Below, one piece after another: positions 29,087 through 38,870 of a DNA stretch of 64,000 bases. The translations under genes and the position numbers were made by a program. Position 1 is the stretch's first letter; the number at the start of each line of letters is the position of its first letter. Origin of the DNA: Lonsdalea britannica (GTDB taxonomy: Bacteria; Pseudomonadota; Gammaproteobacteria; Enterobacterales; Enterobacteriaceae); contig NZ_LUTN01000006.1 in assembly GCF_002111595.1 (NCBI RefSeq), positions 1 through 64,000 of the forward strand, read 5' to 3'. Under the pieces are notes generated by a model. That model worked only from the letters and a program-made list of their open reading frames with translations, was not told where the DNA came from and ran no database searches.

Positions 29087-30328
29087 GTGTCTAAGCGTCG
29101 TGTAGTTGTGACTGGTCTGGGCATGTTATCTCCTGTCGGCAACACAGTTGAGTCAACTTGGAAGGCTTTGCTTGCCGGTCAGAGTGGTATCAAACCCATC
29201 GATCATTTCGATACTAGTGCCTATGCAACACGTTTTGCAGGCTTAGTCGAAAACTTTAACAGTGAAGAATTCATCTCGCGTAAAGATGCTCGCAAGATGG
29301 ATGCCTTCATTCAGTACGGCATCGTGGCCGGTATTCAGGCTATGAAAGATTCGGGCCTCGAAGTCACAGAAGCCAATGCCGGACGTATTGGTGCTGCCAT
29401 TGGTTCGGGTATTGGCGGTCTGGGACTGATTGAGGAAAACCACGCGGCATTGGTACGTGGCGGCCCCCGTAAAATCAGTCCTTTCTTTGTCCCTTCCACC
29501 ATCGTCAACATGGTTGCCGGTCATCTGACCATCATGTTGGGTCTGCAAGGTCCTAGCATCTCCATTGCGACGGCCTGTACTTCTGGCGTACACAACATCG
29601 GACATGCTGCCCGCATCATCGCTTATGGCGATGCTGACGCGATGCTGGCCGGTGGTGCAGAAAAAGCAAGTACTCCGTTAGGTGTGGGTGGTTTTGGCGC
29701 AGCTCGTGCGCTTTCAACCCGCAACGACGATCCGCAGGCGGCAAGCCGTCCGTGGGATAAAGACCGGGACGGTTTCGTTCTGGGCGACGGCGCTGGTATT
29801 ATGGTGCTGGAAGAGTATGAGCATGCGAAACGTCGTGGCGCTAAAATTTATGCTGAAATCACTGGTTTCGGCATGAGCAGTGATGCGTACCACATGACGT
29901 CACCGCCGTCGGATGGTTCTGGTGCCGCGATGGCAATGGTCAACGCGTTTCGCGATGCCAATATCACTGCGGAACAAGTGGGCTATATCAACGCGCACGG
30001 CACGTCGACCCCGGTCGGCGATAAAGCCGAAACTCAGGCGGTCAAGTCTGTCTTTGGCGCGAGCGCGTCACGCGTGATGGTCAGTTCGACCAAGTCAATG
30101 ACTGGTCACCTGCTGGGTGCGGCTGGTGCAGTGGAATCCATTATGTGTGTTCTTGCGCTGCGCGATCAGGCAATCCCGCCGACGATCAACCTCGATAACC
30201 CGGATGAGGGTTGCGACCTGGACTTCGTGCCGCATGAAGCTCGTCAGGTTTCAGGCATGGAATACGTGCTGTGTAACTCCTTCGGATTTGGTGGTACCAA
30301 TGGTTCATTGGTCTTCCGCAAAGTCTGA
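29087..30328 (+). CDS. fabF: 3-oxoacyl-ACP synthase II FabF
   Basis: FabF (KAS II) elongates acyl-ACP and, in E. coli, converts palmitoleate to cis-vaccenate with temperature control. 413 residues, the E. coli length. Catalytic Cys164 lies in [10 protein letters not shown]; the two His are in [11 protein letters not shown] and [12 protein letters not shown]; the end [12 protein letters not shown] is typical. A strong terminator follows, so pabC has its own promoter or receives read-through. Confidence 0.98.
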   Translation: MSKRRVVVTGLGMLSPVGNTVESTWKALLAGQSGIKPIDHFDTSAYATRFAGLVENFNSEEFISRKDARKMDAFIQYGIVAGIQAMKDSGLEVTEANAGRIGAAIGSGIGGLGLIEENHAALVRGGPRKISPFFVPSTIVNMVAGHLTIMLGLQGPSISIATACTSGVHNIGHAARIIAYGDADAMLAGGAEKASTPLGVGGFGAARALSTRNDDPQAASRPWDKDRDGFVLGDGAGIMVLEEYEHAKRRGAKIYAEITGFGMSSDAYHMTSPPSDGSGAAMAMVNAFRDANITAEQVGYINAHGTSTPVGDKAETQAVKSVFGASASRVMVSSTKSMTGHLLGAAGAVESIMCVLALRDQAIPPTINLDNPDEGCDLDFVPHEARQVSGMEYVLCNSFGFGGTNGSLVFRKV

Positions 30329-30343
30329 CGTGTGAGCTTGATG

Positions 30344-30371
30344 AAAGCCCGGATCTTCCGGGCTTTTTTTT
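30344..30371 (+). terminator. Rho-independent terminator of fabF
   Basis: AAAGCCCGGA (30344-30353) pairs with TCCGGGCTTT (30357-30366) and eight T end at 30371. It lies 15 bases after the fabF stop. Confidence 0.93.
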
Positions 30372-30454
30372 ATCTGAAGAAAATCAGCTAGGGTTATTTT
30401 TCCCTGTCCGCTAGTCTGGACTCTCTCTTGTTCTTCTAAAGAGGAAGTGAATAT

Positions 30455-31255
30455 ATGTGGTTGATTAATGGGGTGTTAGAGCAAAATTTGCCGGCATCTG
30501 ACCGCAGCGTGCAGTACGGCGACGGTTGTTTTACCACGGCCCGTGTGCTCAACGGCCGTGTGGTATGGCTCGAACGCCATATCCAACGGCTCCAGCATGC
30601 GGCGAAGGTACTTATGTTCCCGGAAATCTACTGGGATCGGCTGTCGGCAGAGATGCAACAGGCTGCCGAAGGCAAGGCGAGCGCAGTGGTAAAAGCGGTC
30701 GTGACGCGTGGGGTCGGGGGAAGGGGGTATAGTCCTCAGGGATGTAAGGCACCAGTGAGGATGATCATGAATACGGCTTATCCCGCGCATTACGAGCACT
30801 GGCGCAGGGATGGCATCTCTTTAGCGCTCAGCCCGGTAAGATTAGCGCGAAGCCCACTCCTTGCCGGCATAAAACATCTTAATCGTCTCGAACAGGTGAT
30901 GATCCGCCGACACCTTGACCAGCAAGAGGCTGACGAGGCTCTGGTGCTTGACACTCAGGACAGGCTAGTGGAATGCTGTGCGGCCAATTTATTCTGGCGC
31001 TGCGGCAAACAGGTGTTTACCCCGGACGTTTCGCAGTCCGGCGTCGATGGCCTGACGCGTCGCCATGTTATGGAATTGCTGGAGCAATCGGACTATCAGC
31101 TGCAGGTCGTCTCCGCGCCGTTGGAAGCATTGGCAACGGCTGACGAAGTGATTATCTGTAATGCTTTGATGCCACTCATTTCTGTCAACCGGGCTGAAGC
31201 CTGGTGTTATCGCTCACGAGAGTTGTATGACTTTCTGAGCCCTAACTGTGAGTAA
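30455..31255 (+). CDS. pabC: Aminodeoxychorismate lyase PabC
   Basis: PabC is a class IV PLP enzyme that splits 4-amino-4-deoxychorismate into p-aminobenzoate and pyruvate for folate. 266 residues (E. coli 269). The PLP lysine is Lys140 in GIKHLNRLEQVM. The family motif DRSVQYGDGCFTT and the ending segment with EVIICNALMPLISV are conserved. GAGGAAGTG precedes the ATG. It heads a run with mltG, tmk and holB (gaps under 10 bases or overlaps). Confidence 0.96.
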   Translation: MWLINGVLEQNLPASDRSVQYGDGCFTTARVLNGRVVWLERHIQRLQHAAKVLMFPEIYWDRLSAEMQQAAEGKASAVVKAVVTRGVGGRGYSPQGCKAPVRMIMNTAYPAHYEHWRRDGISLALSPVRLARSPLLAGIKHLNRLEQVMIRRHLDQQEADEALVLDTQDRLVECCAANLFWRCGKQVFTPDVSQSGVDGLTRRHVMELLEQSDYQLQVVSAPLEALATADEVIICNALMPLISVNRAEAWCYRSRELYDFLSPNCE

Positions 31256-31264
31256 TAGAATGTT

Positions 31265-32293
31265 ATGAAGAGATTGAAAATCGGGATCGGATGTATTGGT
31301 CTGGTGGTCGTTGGCGCCATTGCCCTGTGGAAACAGGTGCAGCAGTTCGCCGCCGCTCCGCTGAAGATCACTCAGGAAACCATTTTTACTCTCCCGGCGG
31401 GAGCGGGTCACGACGCGCTGGAACAGCAACTGGCGCAACAGCAGATTCTGTCTGCCAGCTGGCGTTTCCCCGTATTGTTGCGGTTGGAGCCCGATCTGGC
31501 CAACTTTAAAGCCGGTACCTACCGCCTTCAGCCCGGAATGACGGTTCGCCAAATGTTGGCCTTGCTGGACAGCGGTAAAGAGGCGCAGTTCGCCATCCGC
31601 TTTGTTGAAGGATCGCGACTACGTGACTGGCTGGCGGCGATACAGCAGGCGCCGTACCTCAAAAAAACGTTGACCGGCAAGAGCACTCAAGAGATTGCCG
31701 AGACGCTGGGTATCAAGGATCTAAGTAATCCTGAGGGCTGGTTTTATCCGGACACCTATCTGCACACTGCGGGCATGACGGATAAAGCTGTGCTGACGCG
31801 GGCCTACCAGCGTATGGATAAAATCGTCGACGAAGTCTGGCAGGGACGTCAGGACGGACTGCCCTACAAAAACAAGGAAGAATTGCTGACGATGGCGTCG
31901 ATCATCGAAAAGGAAACCGCTATTGGCAGCGAAAGAGCCTTGATTGCATCCGTATTCATCAATCGCCTACGGATAGGAATGCGCTTGCAGACGGATCCTA
32001 CGGTGATTTACGGCATGGGAGAACGCTATAATGGCACCATCACGCGCAGCGCTCTGGATACGCCGACACCCTATAACACCTACGTCATTAGTGGTCTGCC
32101 GCCGACGCCGATAGCCATGCCGGGAAAAGCGTCGTTGGACGCGGCGGCGCATCCGGAAAAAACGCACTATCTCTATTTTGTTGCGGATGGAAAGGGGGGA
32201 CATACGTTCACCACCAATTTATCCGACCATAATCGCGCGGTACGGGAATACCGTAACGCGTCGGTAGCCGTAAAGGAAAAGCATGCACAGTAA
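31265..32293 (+). CDS. mltG: Endolytic murein transglycosylase MltG (YceG)
   Basis: MltG cuts nascent glycan strands at the inner membrane and is thought to terminate their polymerisation. 342 residues (E. coli 340). A single N-terminal membrane anchor ([17 protein letters not shown]), a LysM-like subdomain, and the YceG catalytic domain with the catalytic Glu215 in [10 protein letters not shown] and a conserved [13 protein letters not shown] block. It overlaps tmk by 11 bases. Confidence 0.96.
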   Translation: MKRLKIGIGCIGLVVVGAIALWKQVQQFAAAPLKITQETIFTLPAGAGHDALEQQLAQQQILSASWRFPVLLRLEPDLANFKAGTYRLQPGMTVRQMLALLDSGKEAQFAIRFVEGSRLRDWLAAIQQAPYLKKTLTGKSTQEIAETLGIKDLSNPEGWFYPDTYLHTAGMTDKAVLTRAYQRMDKIVDEVWQGRQDGLPYKNKEELLTMASIIEKETAIGSERALIASVFINRLRIGMRLQTDPTVIYGMGERYNGTITRSALDTPTPYNTYVISGLPPTPIAMPGKASLDAAAHPEKTHYLYFVADGKGGHTFTTNLSDHNRAVREYRNASVAVKEKHAQ

Positions 32294-32936
32294 ATTCATC
32301 GTCATCGAAGGGCTGGAAGGGGCCGGAAAAACCAGCGCTCGTAATGTGGTGGTGGCCACCCTGCGTCAGTTTGGCATCGAAGATGTCGTCTTCACCCGTG
32401 AGCCGGGCGGTACGCCGCTGGCTGAGCAATTGCGAACCCTGATTAAACAAGGGATTGAAGGTGAAAAACTGACGGACAAAGCCGAACTGTTGATGCTCTA
32501 CGCCGCGCGCGTCCAATTAGTGGAAAACGTGATTAAGCCTGCCTTGCAGCGAGGCGCCTGGGTGGTTGGCGATCGTCATGATCTCTCTTCTCAGGCTTAT
32601 CAGGGCGGAGGTCGCGGAATGGATCAAGCCTTGATGACGTCACTGCGCGATACGGTGCTGGGAGATTTTCGCCCTGACATGACTCTCTATCTCGATCTTC
32701 CTCCCGCCGTTGGCTTACAGCGTGCGCGTCAGCGCGGTGCGCTCGATCGTATTGAGCAGGAGTCGCTGGCGTTCTTCGACCGTACCCGAGCCCGCTATCA
32801 GGCGCTTGCCGCTGCCGACTCCAGTATTGTGACGATCGATGCCGGGCAAACGCTGGAGAACGTGAGTCAAGATATCCATCAGGCGCTTGCCGAGTGGCTG
32901 ACGCATCTTGGCCTGACCTGCGGAGAACCGGGCTGA
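32283..32936 (+). CDS. tmk: Thymidylate kinase
   Basis: Tmk phosphorylates dTMP to dTDP and is essential for DNA synthesis. 217 residues (E. coli 213). It has the P-loop GLEGAGKT, the DR motif in [17 protein letters not shown], and the LID-region RTRARY. A ribosome site AAAGGAAAAG lies inside the end of mltG. The stop TGA overlaps the ATG of holB. Confidence 0.97.
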   Translation: MHSKFIVIEGLEGAGKTSARNVVVATLRQFGIEDVVFTREPGGTPLAEQLRTLIKQGIEGEKLTDKAELLMLYAARVQLVENVIKPALQRGAWVVGDRHDLSSQAYQGGGRGMDQALMTSLRDTVLGDFRPDMTLYLDLPPAVGLQRARQRGALDRIEQESLAFFDRTRARYQALAAADSSIVTIDAGQTLENVSQDIHQALAEWLTHLGLTCGEPG

Positions 32937-33949
32937 TGGAGTGGTACCCGTGGCTGAATGCGCCCTACCGCCAACTGTTGACGCAGCACCAAGCGGGTCG
33001 AGGTCACCATGCGCTGCTTATTCATGCGCTGGCCGGAATGGGCGAGTCTTCCCTGAGCTATGCCTTGAGCCGCTGGTTAATGTGCCAACAGCCTGAGGGG
33101 ATGAAAAGCTGCGGGCATTGCCACTCATGCCAGTTAATGAGTGCGGGCACGCATCCGGACTGGCACACCATCACCGTGGAAAAAGGCAAGCAGAGCCTGG
33201 GTGTGGATGCGGTGCGGACGGTGCTCGAAAAAGTGTATCAGCGCTCGCGGCAGGGCGGGGCGAAAGTTGTCAGCCTGCCTCAGGCTGAGTTATTGACCGA
33301 AGCGGCGGCTAACGCCTTGTTGAAAACGCTGGAGGAGCCGCCTCAGGAAACCTATTTCATTCTGGGTTGCCGGGAGCCGTCGCGGCTATTGGCGACGCTG
33401 CGCAGCCGGTGTTCTTACTATTACTTGCCTGTCCCTGAGGAAGCGCACGCCATGCATTGGCTGCGTCAACGCGGACATACGGACGAGCCGGCGTTGCATA
33501 CAGCGCTGAGACTGTATGCGGGAGCGCCACTGGCGGCGGAACATCTGCTGCAACCGGGACAATGGAAACCTCGCCTCACGCTGTGTCAGTCGCTCTCGAC
33601 CTGTCTGGCTCGGCGGGACATGTTATCGCTGGTGACGCCACTGAACGGAGACGACACCGATGAACGTATTCATTGGGTCGCTTCGCTATTTTTAGATGCG
33701 TTGAAATGTCATCAGAGCGCAAGTACACATCTGGTCAATCAGGATCAGCTTGCGCTGGTCGAACAGCTGGCGAGGGCGTTGACGCCTGACCAATTGTTAT
33801 TCGCGCTGCGGCGTTGGCTGCAGTGTCGCCACCAGCTCCGCACTATCACGGGAGCCAATCGGGAACTGCTGCTGACCTCGCTGTTGCTCGACTGGGAACA
33901 GAGTTTATCTGAACCGTCTCCCCGGTTACCTCATCCATTTATTGCCTAA
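32936..33949 (+). CDS. holB: DNA polymerase III delta' subunit HolB
   Basis: Delta' is a clamp-loader subunit that completes the arginine-finger ring with gamma/tau and delta. 337 residues (E. coli 334). Zinc-binding cysteines lie in CGHCHSCQLMSAGTHPD with an earlier Cys in LMCQQPEG; no Walker A sequence is expected in delta'. TLEEPPQETYFIL and CREPSRLLATLRSRC (arginine finger region) are conserved. The start overlaps the tmk stop (TGATG), implying translational coupling. Confidence 0.96.
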   Translation: MEWYPWLNAPYRQLLTQHQAGRGHHALLIHALAGMGESSLSYALSRWLMCQQPEGMKSCGHCHSCQLMSAGTHPDWHTITVEKGKQSLGVDAVRTVLEKVYQRSRQGGAKVVSLPQAELLTEAAANALLKTLEEPPQETYFILGCREPSRLLATLRSRCSYYYLPVPEEAHAMHWLRQRGHTDEPALHTALRLYAGAPLAAEHLLQPGQWKPRLTLCQSLSTCLARRDMLSLVTPLNGDDTDERIHWVASLFLDALKCHQSASTHLVNQDQLALVEQLARALTPDQLLFALRRWLQCRHQLRTITGANRELLLTSLLLDWEQSLSEPSPRLPHPFIA

Positions 33950-33967
33950 AACTATCGGATCGCCATT

Positions 33968-34777
33968 ATGTTGTTAGTTGATTCCCACTGCCATCTCGAT
34001 GGTCTTGATTATCAGTCTCTGCACCGAGACGTCTCTGATGTGCTGACGAAAGCCGAAGAGCGGGATGTCCGTTTCTTCCTGGCCGTCGCGACGACGTTGC
34101 CGGGCTTCCGCTCGATGAAAACCTTGATCGGCGAAAGGAACAACGTCGCCTTTTCCTGCGGCGTGCACCCTCTCAGCATGGAAGAACCTTATGATTACGC
34201 TGAATTGCGTGAGCTGGCTGCGTTGCCGGAGGTGGTTGCGCTGGGTGAGACCGGTCTGGATTACCACTATGAACAGGACCCGGAGGCCATCGGCCGTCAG
34301 CAGGCCTCGTTCCGCGAGCATATTCGTATCGGACGTGAGTTGAACAAGCCGGTTATCGTCCATACGCGTTCAGCGCGTGCTGATACGCTGGCGATTCTGG
34401 CGGAGGAACGAGCCAACGAATGCCGCGGGGTTTTGCACTGCTTCACCGAAGATAAAGACACCGCGGAGAAACTGCTGGATATGGGATTCTATATCTCATT
34501 TTCCGGTATCGTGACCTTCCGCACCGCGGAAGCGCTGCGCGAGGTGGCGCGGTATGTGCCGCTGGATCGTATGCTGATCGAAACGGACTCTCCCTGGTTG
34601 GCGCCGGTGCCGTATCGCGGCAAAGAGAACCAGCCAGCCTATGTTCGCGATGTGGCGGAGTATCTTGCTGTGCTTAAAAATGTTAGCGTCGATACGCTGG
34701 CTGAAACCACCAGCGCTAACTTTGCAGACCTTTTCCACATCGACCCTGCACAGTTGACCCCCCCTAATGGTGGATAA
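33968..34777 (+). CDS. ycfH: TatD-family metal-dependent hydrolase YcfH
   Basis: A 269-residue (E. coli 265) TIM-barrel hydrolase of the TatD family, probably a DNase or phosphodiesterase using two divalent metals. Metal ligands are visible: VDSHCHLDG, GETGLDYHYE, VIVHTRSA, VLHCFTED and IETDSPWLAP. It follows holB by 18 bases, as in E. coli, and ends the cluster before the ptsG promoter. Confidence 0.95.
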   Translation: MLLVDSHCHLDGLDYQSLHRDVSDVLTKAEERDVRFFLAVATTLPGFRSMKTLIGERNNVAFSCGVHPLSMEEPYDYAELRELAALPEVVALGETGLDYHYEQDPEAIGRQQASFREHIRIGRELNKPVIVHTRSARADTLAILAEERANECRGVLHCFTEDKDTAEKLLDMGFYISFSGIVTFRTAEALREVARYVPLDRMLIETDSPWLAPVPYRGKENQPAYVRDVAEYLAVLKNVSVDTLAETTSANFADLFHIDPAQLTPPNGG

Positions 34778-34923
34778 GAATGGTTGGGTTTTTTCGAACC
34801 CCGTAATTAATTGGGCTGATAGGTAGTCTGTCTCCAGAAAGATGCCTGGAGTTTGTTTGGGTTTTTAGATATTGATCACAAAAAATGCAACTTCCGTAAT
34901 ATATACAGCGTGTTGTTGTGTTG

Positions 34924-34945
34924 AAACGTGACAGCTATCAAACAT
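34924..34945 (+). promoter_or_regulatory. CRP-binding site of ptsG
   Basis: AAACGTGACAGCTATCAAACAT resembles the CRP site of E. coli ptsG, with half-sites CGTGA and TCAAA around six bases. It lies about 25 bases upstream of the Mlc-like sequence. Glucose control of ptsG by cAMP-CRP is established in E. coli. Confidence 0.75.
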
Positions 34946-34956
34946 TCGGCTCAACA

Positions 34957-34983
34957 TTTATTTTACTCTGCGTAAAAAATAAA
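34957..34983 (+). promoter_or_regulatory. Mlc operator and promoter region of ptsG
   Basis: The stretch centred on TTTTACTCTGCGTAA (34961-34974), flanked by TTTA and AAAAATAAA, closely matches the Mlc operator of E. coli ptsG. That operator overlaps the start of transcription. Mlc is released when EIICB-Glc is dephosphorylated by glucose uptake. Confidence 0.7.
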
Positions 34984-35058
34984 AGGATGCTGAGACATCC
35001 TTAGCACTCTGAAGGATATCCTCCCACCTTCGCATGACGTATCAGAAGTAAAGCACTA

Positions 35059-35078
35059 TCACTCAGGAGCACACTCAA
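35059..35078 (+). promoter_or_regulatory. SgrS sRNA target and ribosome site of ptsG
   Basis: ACTCAGGAGCAC (35061-35072) just before the ATG is the part of ptsG mRNA that SgrS pairs with in E. coli, including the Shine-Dalgarno AGGAG. The following CTCAATT is also conserved. SgrS-Hfq blocks translation and triggers RNase E decay during glucose-phosphate stress. The sgrS gene itself is not in the window. Confidence 0.75.
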
Positions 35079-35080
35079 TT

Positions 35081-36514
35081 ATGTTCAAGAATGCATTTGC
35101 AAACCTGCAGAAAGTAGGTAAATCGCTAATGCTGCCGGTATCCGTGCTGCCCATCGCAGGTATTCTGCTGGGCGTCGGTGCGGCCAATTTTAGCTGGTTG
35201 CCCGCCGTTGTTTCTCACGTAATGGCGGAAGCGGGTGGATCTGTCTTTGCCAATATGCCGTTGATCTTCGCCATCGGCGTGGCGTTGGGATTCACGAATA
35301 ACGACGGGGTTTCCGCCCTCGCCGCCGTGGTTGCCTACGGCATCATGGTGAAAACGTTGTCTGTGGTTGCACCGCTTGTCCTGCATATGCCTGCAGAAGA
35401 GATTGCCGCGAAGCATCTGGCTGATACCGGGGTTCTCGGCGGGATCATCGCCGGCTCCATCGCGGCCTATATGTTCAACCGTTTCTACCGCATCAAGCTG
35501 CCTGAATATCTGGGCTTCTTTGCCGGTAAACGTTTTGTGCCGATCATCTCTGGTCTGTGCGCCATTCTGCTGGGTGTGGTGCTGTCCTTCGTTTGGCCGC
35601 CGATTGGTACGGCGATTCAGGAATTCTCTCAGTGGGCCGCTTACCAGAACCCGGTGGTGGCGTTTGGTTTGTATGGTCTGATTGAACGTTCTCTGGTGCC
35701 GTTTGGTCTGCACCACATCTGGAACGTTCCTTTCCAGATGCAGATTGGTGAATACACTAACGCAGCGGGTCAGGTTTTCCACGGTGATATCCCTCGCTAC
35801 ATGGCGGGCGACCCGACCGCGGGTAAACTGTCCGGCGGCTTCCTGTTCAAAATGTACGGTCTGCCGGCAGCGGCGATTGCTATCTGGCACTCCGCACGAC
35901 CAGAAAACCGTGCCAAAGTCGCTGGTATCATGATTTCAGCTGCGCTGACGGCATTTCTGACCGGGATCACCGAGCCGATTGAATTCTCCTTCATGTTTGT
36001 CGCGCCGTTGCTGTATGTCATCCACGCCATTCTGGCTGGACTGGCGTTCCCGATCTGTATCCTGTTAGGGATGCGTGACGGTACCAGCTTCTCGCATGGT
36101 CTCATCGACTTCATCGTCCTGAGCGGTAACGGCAGCAAACTGTGGCTGTTCCCGATCGTCGGTCTGGGCTACGCGCTGGTGTATTACACACTCTTCCGCG
36201 TACTGATTGCCAAACTGAATCTGAAAACGCCGGGTCGCGAAGCAGCGTCAGAAGACAAATCTGTTGCTGGCGGCGGTGAAATGGCGGCGGCGCTGGTGAC
36301 GGCGTTCGGCGGTAAAGACAACATTACCAACCTGGATGCGTGTATCACGCGTCTGCGTGTCAGCGTAGCGGATGTCACCAAAGTGGATCAGGCGGGTCTG
36401 AAAAGCCTGGGTGCTGCGGGCGTCGTTGTCGCAGGCTCAGGGGTGCAGGCTATCTTCGGTACCAAGTCTGATAACCTGAAAACGGATATGGACGACTTTA
36501 TCCGCAACAGCTGA
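35081..36514 (+). CDS. ptsG: PTS glucose transporter EIICB-Glc
   Basis: PtsG takes up glucose and phosphorylates it. 477 residues, the E. coli length. The membrane EIIC domain (about 1-390) contains the substrate-loop motif [12 protein letters not shown]. The EIIB domain carries the phosphorylated Cys421 in [13 protein letters not shown], Mlc and SgrS sites lie upstream and a terminator downstream, so it is a single-gene unit controlled at transcription and by sRNA. Confidence 0.98.
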   Translation: MFKNAFANLQKVGKSLMLPVSVLPIAGILLGVGAANFSWLPAVVSHVMAEAGGSVFANMPLIFAIGVALGFTNNDGVSALAAVVAYGIMVKTLSVVAPLVLHMPAEEIAAKHLADTGVLGGIIAGSIAAYMFNRFYRIKLPEYLGFFAGKRFVPIISGLCAILLGVVLSFVWPPIGTAIQEFSQWAAYQNPVVAFGLYGLIERSLVPFGLHHIWNVPFQMQIGEYTNAAGQVFHGDIPRYMAGDPTAGKLSGGFLFKMYGLPAAAIAIWHSARPENRAKVAGIMISAALTAFLTGITEPIEFSFMFVAPLLYVIHAILAGLAFPICILLGMRDGTSFSHGLIDFIVLSGNGSKLWLFPIVGLGYALVYYTLFRVLIAKLNLKTPGREAASEDKSVAGGGEMAAALVTAFGGKDNITNLDACITRLRVSVADVTKVDQAGLKSLGAAGVVVAGSGVQAIFGTKSDNLKTDMDDFIRNS

Positions 36515-36540
36515 TAGCCAGACTGTAAACGTATCAAACG

Positions 36541-36562
36541 AAGGGGCGAAAGCCCCTTTTTT
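36541..36562 (+). terminator. Rho-independent terminator of ptsG
   Basis: AAGGGGC-GAAA-GCCCCTT followed by six T, 26 bases after the ptsG stop. Confidence 0.93.
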
Positions 36563-36667
36563 AATGGCCGCGATTCACCCGCTGAACAAACGCAGACACA
36601 AGAACATTCCCTTGAGATGAGATTCGGCAGTAGGATAATCCCATCACTTATGCTTGGGAAAATAACA

Positions 36668-37729
36668 ATGCAGATATCAGCACAACGTTTAACGCGGGTG
36701 GCACAGCAGTTATTGCAGCAGCTGGGGTGTGATGAAAGTGAAGCCGATTGTGTTGCCGCGCATCTGGTCGGCGCCAATTTGAAGGGACATGATAGCCACG
36801 GCGTCGGGATGCTGCCGGAGTATGTCCACTTCATCGGGCAGGGTGCTATGCACCCCAACACGCCCGCGCGACTGATCAAAGACGCCGGTGCCGTATTGCA
36901 GTTCAGTGGCGATCGTGGTTTTGGTCAGCGTACGGGCAAAGAGGCGATGCAAGCAGCTATCGGGCGCGTCAAAACGACGGGCGTATGTCTGATGACGCTA
37001 TCGTCGACCTGCCACCTCGGACGCATCGGCACCTATGGCGAGATGGCCGCCGACGAGGGGCTGATTGCCATACACTTCGTCAACGTTAACGATCTTCCGC
37101 CCATCGTGGCGCCGTTTAGCGGCAGCGAAAGTCGTTTCGGCACCAACCCCATCTGCATTGCGTTCCCCGGCAGCGGCGAAAACCCACCGTTCATTCTTGA
37201 TTTTGCGACCAGCATGGTGGCGCTAGGTAAAACACGCGTGGCTTATTTGGCAGGAAAAACTTTCGACGAAGAAGTCATGTTTGATAATGAAGGTCATTTG
37301 ACCAACGATCCCAGCGTGATGTGGGATGAAGCGAAGCCCGGCGCGCTGCGGCCTATTGCCAGACACAAGGGGGGAGGATTGATTTTGGCCGCCGAACTGC
37401 TGGCCGGTATTTTGTCCGGCGGCGGAACCATTCAACCAGAGAATGAGCGCGCCGGCGCTATCGTGAATAACATGACGACCATCGTGATCGATCCCGCGCA
37501 GCTGGTCGGGATGGAGTGGTTGCGGCGGGAATATGATGCCATGCTGGACTATGTGCGATCTTCGCGTACTCCCGACCCTGACGCGCCGATCTTGATTGCG
37601 GGTGAGCCCGAGATTGAGGCCTGCCGCCAACGCACGGTTGAAGGCATCACGATATCCGACCAGGAGTGGCGGAAGATTGTCGAAGCAGGGTGTTCGCTCG
37701 GCATGCCGGAAACCGCGTTTGCTCTGTAA
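36668..37729 (+). CDS. Ldh-family (malate/L-sulfolactate type) NAD(P)-dependent oxidoreductase, YbiC-like
   Basis: A 353-residue member of the Ldh_2 family (YbiC/HcxB, AllD, YiaK), which reduces or oxidises 2-oxo/2-hydroxy acids with NAD(P)H. Diagnostic motifs: GHDSHGVGMLPEYV near residue 41, HLGRIGTYGEMA, SRFGTNPICIAFPG, and HKGGGLILAAELL. The closest E. coli protein is YbiC by pattern. The ATG at 36668 is chosen since it aligns with family starts. E. coli has no such gene between ptsG and hinT, so it is an insertion relative to that order. The substrate is not known. Confidence 0.85.
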   Translation: MQISAQRLTRVAQQLLQQLGCDESEADCVAAHLVGANLKGHDSHGVGMLPEYVHFIGQGAMHPNTPARLIKDAGAVLQFSGDRGFGQRTGKEAMQAAIGRVKTTGVCLMTLSSTCHLGRIGTYGEMAADEGLIAIHFVNVNDLPPIVAPFSGSESRFGTNPICIAFPGSGENPPFILDFATSMVALGKTRVAYLAGKTFDEEVMFDNEGHLTNDPSVMWDEAKPGALRPIARHKGGGLILAAELLAGILSGGGTIQPENERAGAIVNNMTTIVIDPAQLVGMEWLRREYDAMLDYVRSSRTPDPDAPILIAGEPEIEACRQRTVEGITISDQEWRKIVEAGCSLGMPETAFAL

Positions 37730-37837
37730 TTCGCCGATGCGGTAATAAAAAACGAAGAGGGTTGAAAATCATCAGATTTATCGCTCATACTTCACAGCAA
37801 TGCGCCAGAAGGCGCGGGTATTAAAAGGACAATTATC

Positions 37838-38188
37838 ATGGCTGAGGAAACGATTTTTAGTAAAATTATCCGCCGGGAAATTCCAGCGGATGTGGTTTAT
37901 CAGGACGATTTGGTCACCGCGTTTCGTGACATTGCTCCGCGCACACCCACCCACATTCTCATCATACCGAATGTTCTGATTCCTACCGTCAACGATGCGA
38001 CGGCCGAGCATGAAGCCGCGCTGGGACGTATGATTACGGTGGCGGGCAAAATCGCCCGGCAGGAAGGGATCGCCGAGGATGGCTACCGGCTGGTCATCAA
38101 CTGTAACCGTCATGGCGGGCAGGAAGTCTACCATGTGCACATGCACCTGCTGGGTGGGTGTGCGCTGGGTCCGTTGCTGTCCATTTAA
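37838..38188 (+). CDS. hinT: Purine nucleoside phosphoramidase HinT
   Basis: HinT is a HIT-family hydrolase that cleaves adenosine or guanosine phosphoramidates and aminoacyl-adenylates. 116 residues (E. coli 119). The histidine triad HVHMHLLGG is at residues 99-107. AAAGGACAATTATC precedes the ATG. Its stop is three bases from an exact matS site. E. coli has ycfL next, which is missing here. Confidence 0.97.
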   Translation: MAEETIFSKIIRREIPADVVYQDDLVTAFRDIAPRTPTHILIIPNVLIPTVNDATAEHEAALGRMITVAGKIARQEGIAEDGYRLVINCNRHGGQEVYHVHMHLLGGCALGPLLSI

Positions 38189-38191
38189 TTT

Positions 38192-38204
38192 GTGACGTTG
38201 TCAC
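38192..38204. other. matS site, MatP-binding sequence
   Basis: GTGACGTTGTCAC fits the published matS consensus GTGACRNYGTCAC at every position. It lies in the hinT-lpoB intergenic space. By reading through the window I found no second exact copy; a 12-of-13 match at 3648-3660 is inside a gene. It marks the region as part of the Ter macrodomain. Confidence 0.92.
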
Positions 38205-38279
38205 AAAAAACGTATCGCTACGTCGTTACGGCTCATTAGCGTGTCGTCATTTCTGCTTGAGGTCGTTGAGAGGAAAATC

Positions 38280-38864
38280 ATGAAGAAATATCTGGGCGTA
38301 CTGCTGCTTGCGCTGATCGCTGCGGGTTGTACCAGCCGTCAGCAACAACCAGAGCAGCCGCCTGCTCCCGTTCAACCGGCAGAGCCGACAGTGCCTTCGC
38401 AGCCATTGCCTCCTCAGTCTGAGCCGGTACCTTCGCCACCTAAACTTCAGTCTCCTCTGGACTGGCAGGCGAGTGTTTCTCCGCTGGTCGATCAGATGTT
38501 GAAGGCGGACGGGGTGACTAAAGGCAGTTTACTCCTGCTCGATAATGTGAAAAACAGCACCAACGGCTCCTTGCAGACCGGGAAAGCGACCTCGGCTCTA
38601 TACAACGCTCTGGGTTCCAATCCGGTGTTTACTTTGGTATCTCGGCAGCAGCTGGGTGTGGCGCGGCAGACGTTAGGTCTGTCTTCGGAAGACAGTTTGG
38701 GATCGCGCAGCAAAGCGATCGGCCTGGCCCGCTACGTCGGGGCGCAGTATGTGCTTTATAGTGACGCGAGCGGTGACGCGAAATCCCCTGAGCTTGAGCT
38801 GCAATTGATGCTGGTTCAGACGGGTGAAATTGTCTGGTCCGGCAGCGGCGCGATTCATGAGTAA
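38280..38864 (+). CDS. lpoB: Penicillin-binding protein activator LpoB
   Basis: LpoB is an outer-membrane lipoprotein that reaches through the peptidoglycan to activate PBP1b. 194 residues (E. coli 213). The lipobox LIAAGC gives lipidated Cys18. A Pro/Gln-rich linker (about 20-60) precedes the globular domain. GAGAGGAAAATC supports the ATG at 38280. The ycfL gene usually before it is absent. Six bases separate it from thiK. Confidence 0.94.
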   Translation: MKKYLGVLLLALIAAGCTSRQQQPEQPPAPVQPAEPTVPSQPLPPQSEPVPSPPKLQSPLDWQASVSPLVDQMLKADGVTKGSLLLLDNVKNSTNGSLQTGKATSALYNALGSNPVFTLVSRQQLGVARQTLGLSSEDSLGSRSKAIGLARYVGAQYVLYSDASGDAKSPELELQLMLVQTGEIVWSGSGAIHE

Positions 38865-38870
38865 GGTCCG

